Shown here one piece after another: positions 1 to 5,939 of a stretch of DNA of 10,307 nucleotides. Under the pieces are notes generated by a model. The model searched no databases and was not told the DNA's origin. It saw only the letters and a program-made list of their open reading frames with translations. Source of the DNA: Burkholderiaceae bacterium (GTDB lineage: Bacteria > Pseudomonadota > Gammaproteobacteria > Burkholderiales > Burkholderiaceae); assembly GCA_947374315.1 (NCBI GenBank), contig CANCBK010000063.1, positions 1-10,307 on the forward strand, in the 5' to 3' direction. Position 1 is the stretch's first letter. Each line of letters opens with the position of its first letter. The translations under genes were made by a program, and so were the position numbers.

Positions 1-228
1 TTGACTATGCATGATTTGTCGCTGCAAGTTGGTGAGCTCGACTTTGTCATGATCAACCAGCGTAATTTTTCCTACGCCGGCAGCAGCTAAGTAAGGTGCT
101 GCTGCACTCCCCAGCCCACCGGCGCCAATGATGAGGATGTGCGAGCCAAGTAATCTTTCTTGGCCAGCAACATCAATTTCTTCTAGTAGTAAATGCCGGG
201 AGTAGCGAAGTAGCTGCTCATCATTCAT
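1..228 (-). CDS. moeB: MoeB/ThiF/HesA-family adenylyltransferase, N-terminal part (cut by window edge)
   Basis: The first 76 codons are present and the gene runs off the left edge. Enzymes of this family adenylate the C-terminal glycine of a ubiquitin-like sulfur carrier (MoaD or ThiS) for molybdopterin or thiamine synthesis in the cytosol. The visible part has the opening RYSRHLLL (residues 8-15), the nucleotide-binding GAGGLGS loop (35-41), the Asp at the end of the second strand (LVDHD, 57-61) and the NLQRQ stretch (67-71) that contacts ATP. The zinc cysteines and catalytic cysteine would lie outside the window, so MoeB and ThiF cannot be separated; moeB is the usual label in this context. 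The start is the ATG at 228, because an AGG lies 7 nt upstream; an ATG at 234 in the same frame is possible. It begins 22 nt after the ctpA stop and is probably the third gene of the gpmA-ctpA operon. Confidence 0.85.
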   Translation of the reverse strand, partial: MNDEQLLRYSRHLLLEEIDVAGQERLLGSHILIIGAGGLGSAAAPYLAAAGVGKITLVDHDKVELTNLQRQIMHSQ

Positions 229-250
229 ATGCATGCCTAATTGCTAGAAC

Positions 251-1684
251 TTACTCTAGCTTAGAGGCGGAGCGTTTTACGGGCTCACCATTGATAAATG
301 CGACTGCCTGAGTAAGCATGAAGTCATCAGCACTGCCAAGCTCGACAGGCTTTTTAGACTTCTCTTTTTCTTTTTCTTCTGGAGTCTTCTTGGCATTTTT
401 TTCTTCAATGCGCTGAAGTTCTTCTAGGCGGCGTTTTTCACGATCGGCAACCAGTTTTTCTTCTGATGATTGCTTGTTACGCAAATGCTTCTCGCTATCA
501 ACTTCGCGGGTAATTAATACATCATCCGGATCGCCATCTTTATTTTGATCAACTGCGATATCCGGTTTGACGCCATAAGCTTGAATTGATTTACCACTCG
601 GTGTGTAGTAATAGGCGGTAGTGATTTTCAGCGCAGAATCATTAGTCAGTGGGCGGACTGTTTGTACAGAGCCCTTGCCGAAAGTAGTTTTACCAATAAT
701 GGTTGCGCGTTTGTAATCTTGTAATGCGCCGGCCACAATTTCAGAGGCGGAAGCGGAGTAGGCATTTACTAAAACAACCATCGGTAATTTTTTATACATC
801 GCCGGTACGCTAGCTAAAGGATCGCCAGGCTCGCCGAGGCGATACATTGCTGGCGTTGCATTGAACACCTGTTTTGAATCGGCTGTCTGACCCTTGGTGG
901 AGACAATTACAGCATCTGCTGGCAAGAAAGCAGCAGCAACGCCGACTGCACCTTGTAGCAAGCCGCCACCATTGTTTCTGAGGTCAAGAATGATACCCTT
1001 CATTTTGGGATCTTGATTTGCCAGCTCGGTTAATTTCTTTGCAAGATCGGGAACCGTGCGCTCTTGAAAGCTAGTGACTCTCACCCAGGCAATATCGTTA
1101 TCCAGAATTTTGGCTTTAACGGATTGCACCTTAATTTCAGCGCGAGTAATTGTTACCGGAAAACTGCGCTCTTCACTCTTGCGGAAGACAGTCAAAGTAA
1201 TTTTTGTACCTGGTGTACCACGCATAGTGCGCACGGCTTTATCTAGGGACATGCCGCGAACAGGTTTGTCATCTAAGCGTGTAATCAGATCGCCAGCTTG
1301 CAAGCCAGCACGCGCTGCAGGACTATCTTCAATTGGGTTGAGTACTTTAACAACGCCATCCTCTGATGTTATTTCAATTCCAAGACCAGCAAACTTGCCG
1401 CTAGTTTGTTCCTGCATTTCAGCGAAATCTTTTTTATCAAGATAGGTAGAGTGCGGATCAAGACTGCTCACCATACCTTTGACGGCATCGGTCAGTAATT
1501 GTTTGTCTTCAATTGGCTCAACGTACTCACGTTTGATTTGAGCAAAGACATTCGATAATGTGCGCAGTTCATCCAAAGGCAGCGTCGCACCTTGTTGGGC
1601 GGTGGCTGATAGTTGAATGGTGGCTGCAACCCCGGCGATAAGGCCGACAGAGACTAGGGCAAAGTTCTTGAAAAATACGCGCAT
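251..1684 (-). CDS. ctpA: C-terminal processing peptidase, S41 family (CtpA)
   Basis: A 477-residue periplasmic serine protease of the Tsp/Prc/CtpA family, which cleaves envelope proteins and, in several proteobacteria, regulates peptidoglycan hydrolases. An N-terminal hydrophobic segment (about 8-25) followed by ATA (27-29) looks like a signal peptide or anchor. A PDZ domain (about 97-180, opening AGLGIEI) precedes the S41 catalytic domain (about 185-375). The catalytic serine is Ser312 in SASASEI, with Lys337 in TFGKG exactly 25 residues later, as in E. coli Prc, and Gln341 four residues on. Residues 393-447 are an unusually charged Glu/Lys/Arg stretch, probably helical, before a short conserved end. 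The gene starts 14 nt after the gpmA stop; an AAGG overlapping that stop may couple translation. Family assignment is firm; substrate is unknown. Confidence 0.95.
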   Translation of the reverse strand: MRVFFKNFALVSVGLIAGVAATIQLSATAQQGATLPLDELRTLSNVFAQIKREYVEPIEDKQLLTDAVKGMVSSLDPHSTYLDKKDFAEMQEQTSGKFAGLGIEITSEDGVVKVLNPIEDSPAARAGLQAGDLITRLDDKPVRGMSLDKAVRTMRGTPGTKITLTVFRKSEERSFPVTITRAEIKVQSVKAKILDNDIAWVRVTSFQERTVPDLAKKLTELANQDPKMKGIILDLRNNGGGLLQGAVGVAAAFLPADAVIVSTKGQTADSKQVFNATPAMYRLGEPGDPLASVPAMYKKLPMVVLVNAYSASASEIVAGALQDYKRATIIGKTTFGKGSVQTVRPLTNDSALKITTAYYYTPSGKSIQAYGVKPDIAVDQNKDGDPDDVLITREVDSEKHLRNKQSSEEKLVADREKRRLEELQRIEEKNAKKTPEEKEKEKSKKPVELGSADDFMLTQAVAFINGEPVKRSASKLE

Positions 1685-1698
1685 GCTTCTGTTTTACC

Positions 1699-2388
1699 TT
1701 AATCCAAATAAAAATGCTGAATGGGTTTGAGGTTGTCATCGAGCTCATAAACAAGCGGGATGCCATTAGGAACGTTGATTTCCATAATGTCTTCGTCAGA
1801 AACCTGGTCGAGATACTTAATTAAAGAGCGAATGCTGTTGCCGTGTGCGACGAGTAATACGCGCTTACCTGCTTTGAGGGCTGGAGCAATAGATTCATTC
1901 CAAAGAGGCAATACGCGCTCGACGTTATCTTTGAGGCACTCGCCTAAAGGAATATCAGATGCACTGAGTTTTTCGTAACGTCGATCATTTTGTGGATTGC
2001 GCTCATCTTCTTTTTCTAAGAGGGGTGGGCGTACGTCGTAGGAGCGACGCCAAATATGAACTTGGGCATCCCCGTACTGTTGGGCAGTTTCCGCTTTATT
2101 CAGGCCGGTGAGGGCGCCATAGTGGCGTTCGTTCAGTCTCCAGCTGTGGACTACGGGTAGCCACATGAGGTCCATAGTATCTTGAACATGCCACAGGGTG
2201 CGGATGGCTCGTCTGAGAACTGAGGTGTAGGCCACATCAAATTCATAGCCTGCTTTGCGGAGGTTTTCTCCGGCAGCAAGGGCCTGTTCAGTGCCTTTTG
2301 GGGTTAAGTCAACGTCCGCCCAGCCAGTGAAGCGGTTTTCAAGGTTCCAGGCGGATTCGCCATGACGAATAAGGACAAGTTGTTTCAT
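1699..2388 (-). CDS. gpmA: 2,3-bisphosphoglycerate-dependent phosphoglycerate mutase (GpmA)
   Basis: A 229-residue cytosolic enzyme interconverting 3- and 2-phosphoglycerate in glycolysis and gluconeogenesis through a phosphohistidine. The RHGES motif at 8-12 carries the phosphorylated His9; Glu87 in LNERHYG and His182 in AHGNS complete the active site. [11 protein letters not shown] (19-29), [11 protein letters not shown] (54-64) and ERRYEKL-like RRYEKL (136-141) are typical of the cofactor-dependent family. Length fits the family (about 230-250). The start is fixed, because the RHG motif must lie a few residues from the N-terminus. No Shine-Dalgarno is visible upstream (GGCTCT then ATG). 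The divergent rhodanese gene starts only 22 bp away, and a -10-like hexamer places the predicted transcript start on the A of the ATG. It is the first gene of the leftward operon with ctpA and moeB. Confidence 0.97.
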   Translation of the reverse strand: MKQLVLIRHGESAWNLENRFTGWADVDLTPKGTEQALAAGENLRKAGYEFDVAYTSVLRRAIRTLWHVQDTMDLMWLPVVHSWRLNERHYGALTGLNKAETAQQYGDAQVHIWRRSYDVRPPLLEKEDERNPQNDRRYEKLSASDIPLGECLKDNVERVLPLWNESIAPALKAGKRVLLVAHGNSIRSLIKYLDQVSDEDIMEINVPNGIPLVYELDDNLKPIQHFYLD

Positions 2389-2394
2389 AGAGCC

Positions 2395-2400
2395 ATTCTA
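2395..2400 (-). promoter_or_regulatory. -10-like hexamer for gpmA operon (predicted leaderless)
   Basis: On the minus strand this reads TAGAAT. With its last base (2395) at -7, position +1 is 2388, the A of the gpmA ATG. It overlaps the opposed TATAAT of the rhodanese gene by two bases. No good -35 match is visible at 16-18 bp spacing, so the assignment rests on the hexamer, its position and the lack of any other room for a promoter. Confidence 0.45.
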
Positions 2401-2404
2401 TAAT
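2399..2404 (+). promoter_or_regulatory. Consensus -10 hexamer for rhodanese-grxC-secB-gpsA operon (predicted leaderless)
   Basis: A perfect TATAAT. With base 2404 at -7, +1 falls on 2411, the A of the rhodanese ATG, so the mRNA would have no 5' untranslated region. The -35 region is poor (TTGTTT at 2380-2385 is only 13 bp upstream). Neither the upstream GTG at 2408 nor any Shine-Dalgarno would be in such a transcript. Confidence 0.5.
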
Positions 2405-2410
2405 CCGGTG

Positions 2411-2824
2411 ATGAACTTTCTCACCCAAATTGATAATTTAGCGCTTATTGCCCTCCTGCTAGTTTCGGGCGCAGCACTCTTCTTCCCCACATTATCTACG
2501 CTTATTAGCGGAAAAGGCTTGTCGCCCACAGAAGCAACTATTTGGATGAACCGCCGTAAAGCGGCCGTTCTGGACTTGCGCCCAGAATCCGACTTTAAAG
2601 CTGGACATCTGCCCGGATCGAAGCATGTGTTGGCCGATCAAATCCCATCCGGACTAGATAAGCTCAAGCTAGACCGTAAAAACCCCGTTATTTTGGTTTG
2701 TCATTCTGGCGTCAGTGCCCGCAAGATTGTTCCAGAGTTAAAAAAACTGGGATTCTCTGAGGTTGCAGTGCTCGATGGCGGAGTTCAAGGCTGGCAGGCC
2801 GCAGCTCTGCCATTGGTTAAATAA
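2411..2824 (+). CDS. Membrane-anchored rhodanese-like protein (YibN-type)
   Basis: A 137-residue protein with one N-terminal transmembrane segment (about 9-30) and a single rhodanese domain (about 40-137). The active-site loop CHSGVSAR begins with the persulfide-forming Cys97. DLRPESDF followed by AGHLPGS (about 55-70) and the late DGGVQGW (122-128) are standard rhodanese landmarks. Positive residues after the membrane span (Lys35, Arg48, Arg49, Lys50) predict a cytoplasmic catalytic domain. Position directly before grxC and secB matches E. coli yibN, reported as a partner of the YidC insertase; a role in membrane-protein insertion or sulfur/redox chemistry at the membrane is inferred from this. 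I chose ATG 2411 over an adjacent in-frame GTG at 2408 because the TATAAT at 2399-2404 predicts transcription from 2411. No Shine-Dalgarno is present. Confidence 0.9.
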   Translation: MNFLTQIDNLALIALLLVSGAALFFPTLSTLISGKGLSPTEATIWMNRRKAAVLDLRPESDFKAGHLPGSKHVLADQIPSGLDKLKLDRKNPVILVCHSGVSARKIVPELKKLGFSEVAVLDGGVQGWQAAALPLVK

Positions 2825-2841
2825 TTTAGCGAGCCCCAGAT

Positions 2842-3096
2842 ATGTCACCAGTCACCATGTATAGCACTCAAGTTTGCCCGTACTGCGTTATGGCAGAGAA
2901 GCTTTTACAGAAGAAGGGCGTTGCCAATCTAGAGAAGATTCTGATCGATCGCGACCCTGCGCAGCGCGAGATCATGATGACTCGCACGGGTCGCCGCACT
3001 GTGCCGCAAATTTATATTGGTGAAACCCATGTTGGCGGTTATGACGATCTAGTTGCTTTAGATCGCGCCGGCCAACTTGATCCACTATTAGCTTAA
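2842..3096 (+). CDS. grxC: Glutaredoxin 3 (GrxC)
   Basis: An 84-residue single-domain dithiol glutaredoxin that reduces disulfides and glutathione mixed disulfides with glutathione in the cytosol. It has the CPYC active site (Cys12 to Cys15) after the first strand, the cis-proline motif TVPQIYIG (53-60, Pro55) and the glutathione-binding GGYDDL (65-70). Length matches bacterial GrxC (about 83-86). It lies 17 nt after the rhodanese stop and 23 nt before secB, the same order as E. coli yibN-grxC-secB, so co-transcription is likely. The Shine-Dalgarno is weak. Identification is secure. Confidence 0.97.
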   Translation: MSPVTMYSTQVCPYCVMAEKLLQKKGVANLEKILIDRDPAQREIMMTRTGRRTVPQIYIGETHVGGYDDLVALDRAGQLDPLLA

Positions 3097-3119
3097 AAAA
3101 TTTACTCAGAAAGTTTCCC

Positions 3120-3623
3120 ATGACTGAACAAACTACTTCTACTCCAGATGCAGCCGATAGCCCAAAAGAGGCTGGTTTTCGTATTCAACGGATTTATCTC
3201 AAGGACTTATCTTTAGAGCAGCCGAACGCACCACAAATTTTATTGGTTGCTGCTGAGCCTCAAGTTGAGGTTGAGGTTGACGTTGCCGCCACTCGCTTGA
3301 GCGATGAAATTTTTGAGGTTGTTTTAATTGCGACAGTAACGGCTAAAGTCGAAAGCAAAGTACTCTTTTTAGTTGAAGCAAAGCAAGCGGGTATTTTTGA
3401 ATTTAATAATATTCCTACAGAGCAAATTGATCCAATGTTGGGCATTGCTTGCCCAACGATTTTATATCCCTACTTGCGCTCGAATATTGCTGACACTATT
3501 AGCCGCGCAGGCTTCCAGCCAATTCATCTCAATGAGATCAATTTCCACGGCATGTATGAGCATCGCATCATGCAAGCGCAGCAAGCTGCTACCGAGGAAA
3601 GCAAGGGAAAGCTTCCTAACTAA
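3120..3623 (+). CDS. secB: Protein-export chaperone SecB
   Basis: A 167-residue homotetrameric cytosolic chaperone that keeps preproteins unfolded and hands them to SecA. Family signatures are [17 protein letters not shown] (22-38), the VEAKQAGIF strand region (85-93), [10 protein letters not shown] (111-120) and the [12 protein letters not shown] helix (131-142). The first 18 residues and the last 20 are polar and poorly conserved, as is usual. AGAAAG (3108-3113), 6 nt before the ATG, is a modest Shine-Dalgarno. A small imperfect hexanucleotide tandem (GTTGAG-like, about four copies at 3264-3287) encodes the alternating Val/Glu of one strand. It sits 23 nt after grxC and 24 nt before gpsA, in the widely conserved grxC-secB-gpsA order. 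Confidence 0.98.
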   Translation: MTEQTTSTPDAADSPKEAGFRIQRIYLKDLSLEQPNAPQILLVAAEPQVEVEVDVAATRLSDEIFEVVLIATVTAKVESKVLFLVEAKQAGIFEFNNIPTEQIDPMLGIACPTILYPYLRSNIADTISRAGFQPIHLNEINFHGMYEHRIMQAQQAATEESKGKLPN

Positions 3624-3647
3624 ATCTACTCGAAAGATCCACAGATC

Positions 3648-4670
3648 ATGAAAGTGACACTGCTTGGAGCTGGTTCTTGGGGTACGGCTATGGCCGCGCA
3701 AGCTGCTCGCTATTTGCGGTCGGGCGATGTTTGTCTATGGTCGCGCAGTGCTGAGCAGTTAGAAGGCATTCAGAAGTCGGGCGAGAATTCAGATTATTTG
3801 CCTGGCGTTATCTTGCCTAATGACTTGGAACTAGAAAGTAGTTTTGAGAGCGCTATTACACGCCTTTCTGAAAATGATCTTTTAGTGATTGCCACCCCCA
3901 TGTCGGGCTTATCCGAAACTGTGGCGAAGGTATTGCGCCTCGCAAAGCACCCACTGAATATCGTATGGTTATGTAAAGGCTTAGAGCCCAGCACTACCTT
4001 ATTGCCACATCAAGTGGTCGATCGCGAAGATAAGCTCCACAGTCATGGCTTGCGTCATTCCTATGGTGCTTTATCAGGACCTAGTTTCGCGCAAGAAGTT
4101 GGTAATGGAATGCCATGCGCATTAACGATTGCTAGCAAATCCAACGCCTTGTGCGACATCGTTCAAGGCGCCTTCCATCACGGCAATATGCGTATTTATG
4201 CCAGCGATGATTTAGTTGGCGTTGAGCTGGGTGGTGCCATTAAAAACGTTCTTGCAATTGCAGCCGGCATAGGCGATGGTTTAGATCTAGGTTTAAATGC
4301 ACGCGCTGCGGTATTAACGCGTGGCCTTGCAGAAATGATGCGTTTAGTAAAAGCCGCTGGCGGCAGACCAGAGACCTGTATGGGATTAACTGGCGTAGGC
4401 GACTTGATCCTGACCGCTACTGGCGATCTTTCTCGTAATCGTCGTGTTGGTTTGGCGCTTGCAGCAGGAAAGTCTTTATCTGAAATTTTGGATAACTTGG
4501 GACATGTCGCTGAGGGTGTGCTGTGCGCTTCTGCTGTTGGTAATCTTGCTACCCGCCTAGGTGTCGAGATGCCAATTACCACCATGATGGGAGAGGTCTT
4601 ATCTGGGAAGCTCTCGCCACATGAAGCGGTTAAAAAACTGATGGGGCGCGACCCCAAAGTCGAAGTTTAA
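3648..4670 (+). CDS. gpsA: NAD(P)-dependent glycerol-3-phosphate dehydrogenase (GpsA)
   Basis: A 340-residue cytosolic enzyme reducing dihydroxyacetone phosphate to sn-glycerol 3-phosphate, the backbone of phospholipids. The N-terminal Rossmann motif GAGSWGTA (7-14) binds NAD(P)H. CKGLE (109-113) and SGPSFAQE (143-150) line the active site; Lys199 in GGAIKNVLAIAAGIGDGL is the catalytic lysine, Lys110 another conserved active-site lysine. NARAA (217-221), GVGDL (249-253), SRNRR (262-266) and VAEG (287-290) are diagnostic. Length fits the family. It is the last gene of the rightward operon, 24 nt after secB. Its stop lies 7 bp from the stop of the convergent trmL, leaving no room for a normal bidirectional terminator. 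Confidence 0.98.
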   Translation: MKVTLLGAGSWGTAMAAQAARYLRSGDVCLWSRSAEQLEGIQKSGENSDYLPGVILPNDLELESSFESAITRLSENDLLVIATPMSGLSETVAKVLRLAKHPLNIVWLCKGLEPSTTLLPHQVVDREDKLHSHGLRHSYGALSGPSFAQEVGNGMPCALTIASKSNALCDIVQGAFHHGNMRIYASDDLVGVELGGAIKNVLAIAAGIGDGLDLGLNARAAVLTRGLAEMMRLVKAAGGRPETCMGLTGVGDLILTATGDLSRNRRVGLALAAGKSLSEILDNLGHVAEGVLCASAVGNLATRLGVEMPITTMMGEVLSGKLSPHEAVKKLMGRDPKVEV

Positions 4671-4677
4671 GTTTCCA

Positions 4678-5148
4678 CTAGTTTCCGCCAAGCAATCCGT
4701 TTTGGCGCCATGCTTCATACACCACAATCGCTACCGTATTCGAAAGATTCAAACTGCGACTGCTATCTTGCATTGCTAAGCGCATTTGGTTGGGCGCTGG
4801 GATTGAGCTTCTCACCTCTTCAGTAATACCTTTGGTTTCTGAACCAAAAACAAAATAATCTTCAGGTGAATATTTACCATCATGAAACTTGCCAGACCCC
4901 TTGGTAGTTAAAGCAAACATTCTTTCAGGCTTGGGTTGTTCGTCGATCAGAAATTGCGCCCAGTTTTTGTGTACTTTTATTTTGGCGAACTCGTGATAGT
5001 CAAGACCTGCTCTGCGCAGCTTGGCATCTTCCATCGGGAAGCCGAGGGGTTCAATTAAATGCAGTTTGGCGCCGGTGTTTGCACACAGGCGAATGATGTT
5101 GCCTGTATTGGGTGGAATTTCTGGTTCGAATAAAACAATATTAAACAT
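4678..5148 (-). CDS. trmL: tRNA (cytidine(34)-2'-O)-methyltransferase (TrmL)
   Basis: A 156-residue SPOUT-class enzyme that 2'-O-methylates the wobble base of certain tRNA-Leu isoacceptors using SAM. It is a minimal single-domain member, as in E. coli. Motif 1 is IPPNTGNIIR (11-20), motif 2 is VFGSETKGI (100-108) and motif 3 is RSLNLSNTVAIVVYE (131-145); together they form the trefoil-knot SAM site. It starts 15 nt after the comF stop and is co-oriented with it, so the two probably form an operon. In E. coli trmL lies close downstream of gpsA on the same strand (gpsA-cysE-trmL); here the pair is kept but convergent. A weak AAAGA upstream is the only Shine-Dalgarno candidate. Confidence 0.95.
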   Translation of the reverse strand: MFNIVLFEPEIPPNTGNIIRLCANTGAKLHLIEPLGFPMEDAKLRRAGLDYHEFAKIKVHKNWAQFLIDEQPKPERMFALTTKGSGKFHDGKYSPEDYFVFGSETKGITEEVRSSIPAPNQMRLAMQDSSRSLNLSNTVAIVVYEAWRQNGLLGGN

Positions 5149-5163
5149 GGGGCGATCTTTGCG

Positions 5164-5916
5164 TTAACTTCGTGAGCCTGGGTACAGCGTTCTCAGTAGA
5201 ACCCAATTAATAACACGAGATACGCCATTGTCCTTCAATACGCGAGCGATTTCATTTAAGGTTGCCCCGCTTGTCATCACGTCATCAAATACGATCACTG
5301 TTGCAGACTTGAGGTGCCCCTGAAATTTGGGGTCAACGTAGAACATATCTTGAATGACGATTTGACGATTAACCCTACTTTCATTGGCCTGATGCCGGGC
5401 ATTGTGATGGCGCTTCAAGATGTGTGGGTTTTTATGAATACGTTTGTCACAAGCAATGCGTCTAGCTAATTCCCAGCTTTGATTAAAGCCACGAGCACAT
5501 AATTTTTCCGGGCTCAGCGGCACCGGTAGTAAATAGTCCGCTTGTGAATTTTGCAAGCTCCCAGCCCTCAATTGATTCCATGCTGCTGCCAGCCCGTGTG
5601 CACAAGCAAGGCGTCTTTGATATTTCAATTGATGCAAAGCAGACTGTAGTCTGCCCTCGTAGCGATCGAAGCAGTGGGTTTCATCAAAGTAGGGTGGGTT
5701 AGTGAGGCACTCGCGGCAATGTTTTTCTTGAAGTTCACTTGCCACCAGTGTGAGACCGCATTGCTGGCAGCATTCGTAATTTGTTAGCTGCTCTGACTCT
5801 AATAAGGTGGAGCAACTAACGCAGAGTGTGCATTGCTGAAATGCCCCGCAAACGATGCAGGCGCTGGGCAATAAGTGAGAGCACAGTGCTTGAAAAATAT
5901 TCTCTATTGGGTGCAT
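5164..5916 (-). CDS. comF: ComF-family phosphoribosyltransferase-like protein
   Basis: A 250-residue protein with an N-terminal cysteine-rich zinc-ribbon region and a C-terminal type I phosphoribosyltransferase fold. Cys20, Cys23, Cys32, Cys35, Cys50, Cys53, Cys67 and Cys70 form CxxC pairs. LLPVPLSPEKLCARGFNQSWELAR (starting at 129) and the PRPP-binding VFDDVMTSGAT (209-219) are family hallmarks. ComF proteins help take up or process single-stranded DNA during natural transformation; the precise activity is unresolved. I chose the ATG at 5916: the frame is open further to a TTG at 5952, but that would overlap the divergent methyltransferase start and the -10 site. No Shine-Dalgarno precedes the ATG, and a TATACT nine bases upstream predicts a leaderless or 3-nt-leader mRNA. 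Confidence 0.92.
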   Translation of the reverse strand: MHPIENIFQALCSHLLPSACIVCGAFQQCTLCVSCSTLLESEQLTNYECCQQCGLTLVASELQEKHCRECLTNPPYFDETHCFDRYEGRLQSALHQLKYQRRLACAHGLAAAWNQLRAGSLQNSQADYLLPVPLSPEKLCARGFNQSWELARRIACDKRIHKNPHILKRHHNARHQANESRVNRQIVIQDMFYVDPKFQGHLKSATVIVFDDVMTSGATLNEIARVLKDNGVSRVINWVLLRTLYPGSRS

Positions 5917-5925
5917 GGGGCGCTG

Positions 5926-5931
5926 AGTATA
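5926..5931 (-). promoter_or_regulatory. -10 hexamer for comF-trmL
   Basis: On the minus strand this reads TATACT, half of the palindrome AGTATACT (5926-5933). With base 5926 at -7, +1 is 5919, three nt before the comF ATG. A possible -35 is TTGATT (5952 to 5947 on the minus strand), with a short 15-bp spacer. It is shared almost base for base with the opposed methyltransferase promoter. Confidence 0.45.
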
Positions 5932-5933
5932 CT
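5928..5933 (+). promoter_or_regulatory. -10 hexamer for the BioC-like methyltransferase gene (predicted leaderless)
   Basis: TATACT on the plus strand. With base 5933 at -7, +1 is 5940, exactly the A of the methyltransferase ATG. A possible -35 is TTGGGT (5907-5912) with a 15-bp spacer. It overlaps the comF -10 by four bases, so the two promoters cannot be occupied together. Confidence 0.45.
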
Positions 5934-5939
5934 GAGCCA

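Noticed and set aside
1074..1445. 123-codon plus-strand frame opposite ctpA
   Set aside because: It is antisense to the PDZ-encoding part of ctpA and has no recognisable domain or start signal.
3264..3287. Imperfect GTTGAG tandem in secB
   Set aside because: Four short imperfect units encode an alternating Val/acidic strand that fits the SecB fold; too short to argue for phase variation.
4196..4657. 153-codon antisense frame inside gpsA
   Set aside because: It lies fully opposite conserved gpsA codons, has no ribosome site and its Pro/Ser/Arg-rich product resembles no family; it is a by-product of codon bias.
5826..5939. Upstream extension of the methyltransferase frame to an ATG at 5826
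   Set aside because: It would overlap comF coding sequence by 91 bp, the added residues show no family similarity, and the BioC-like protein begins normally at 5940.
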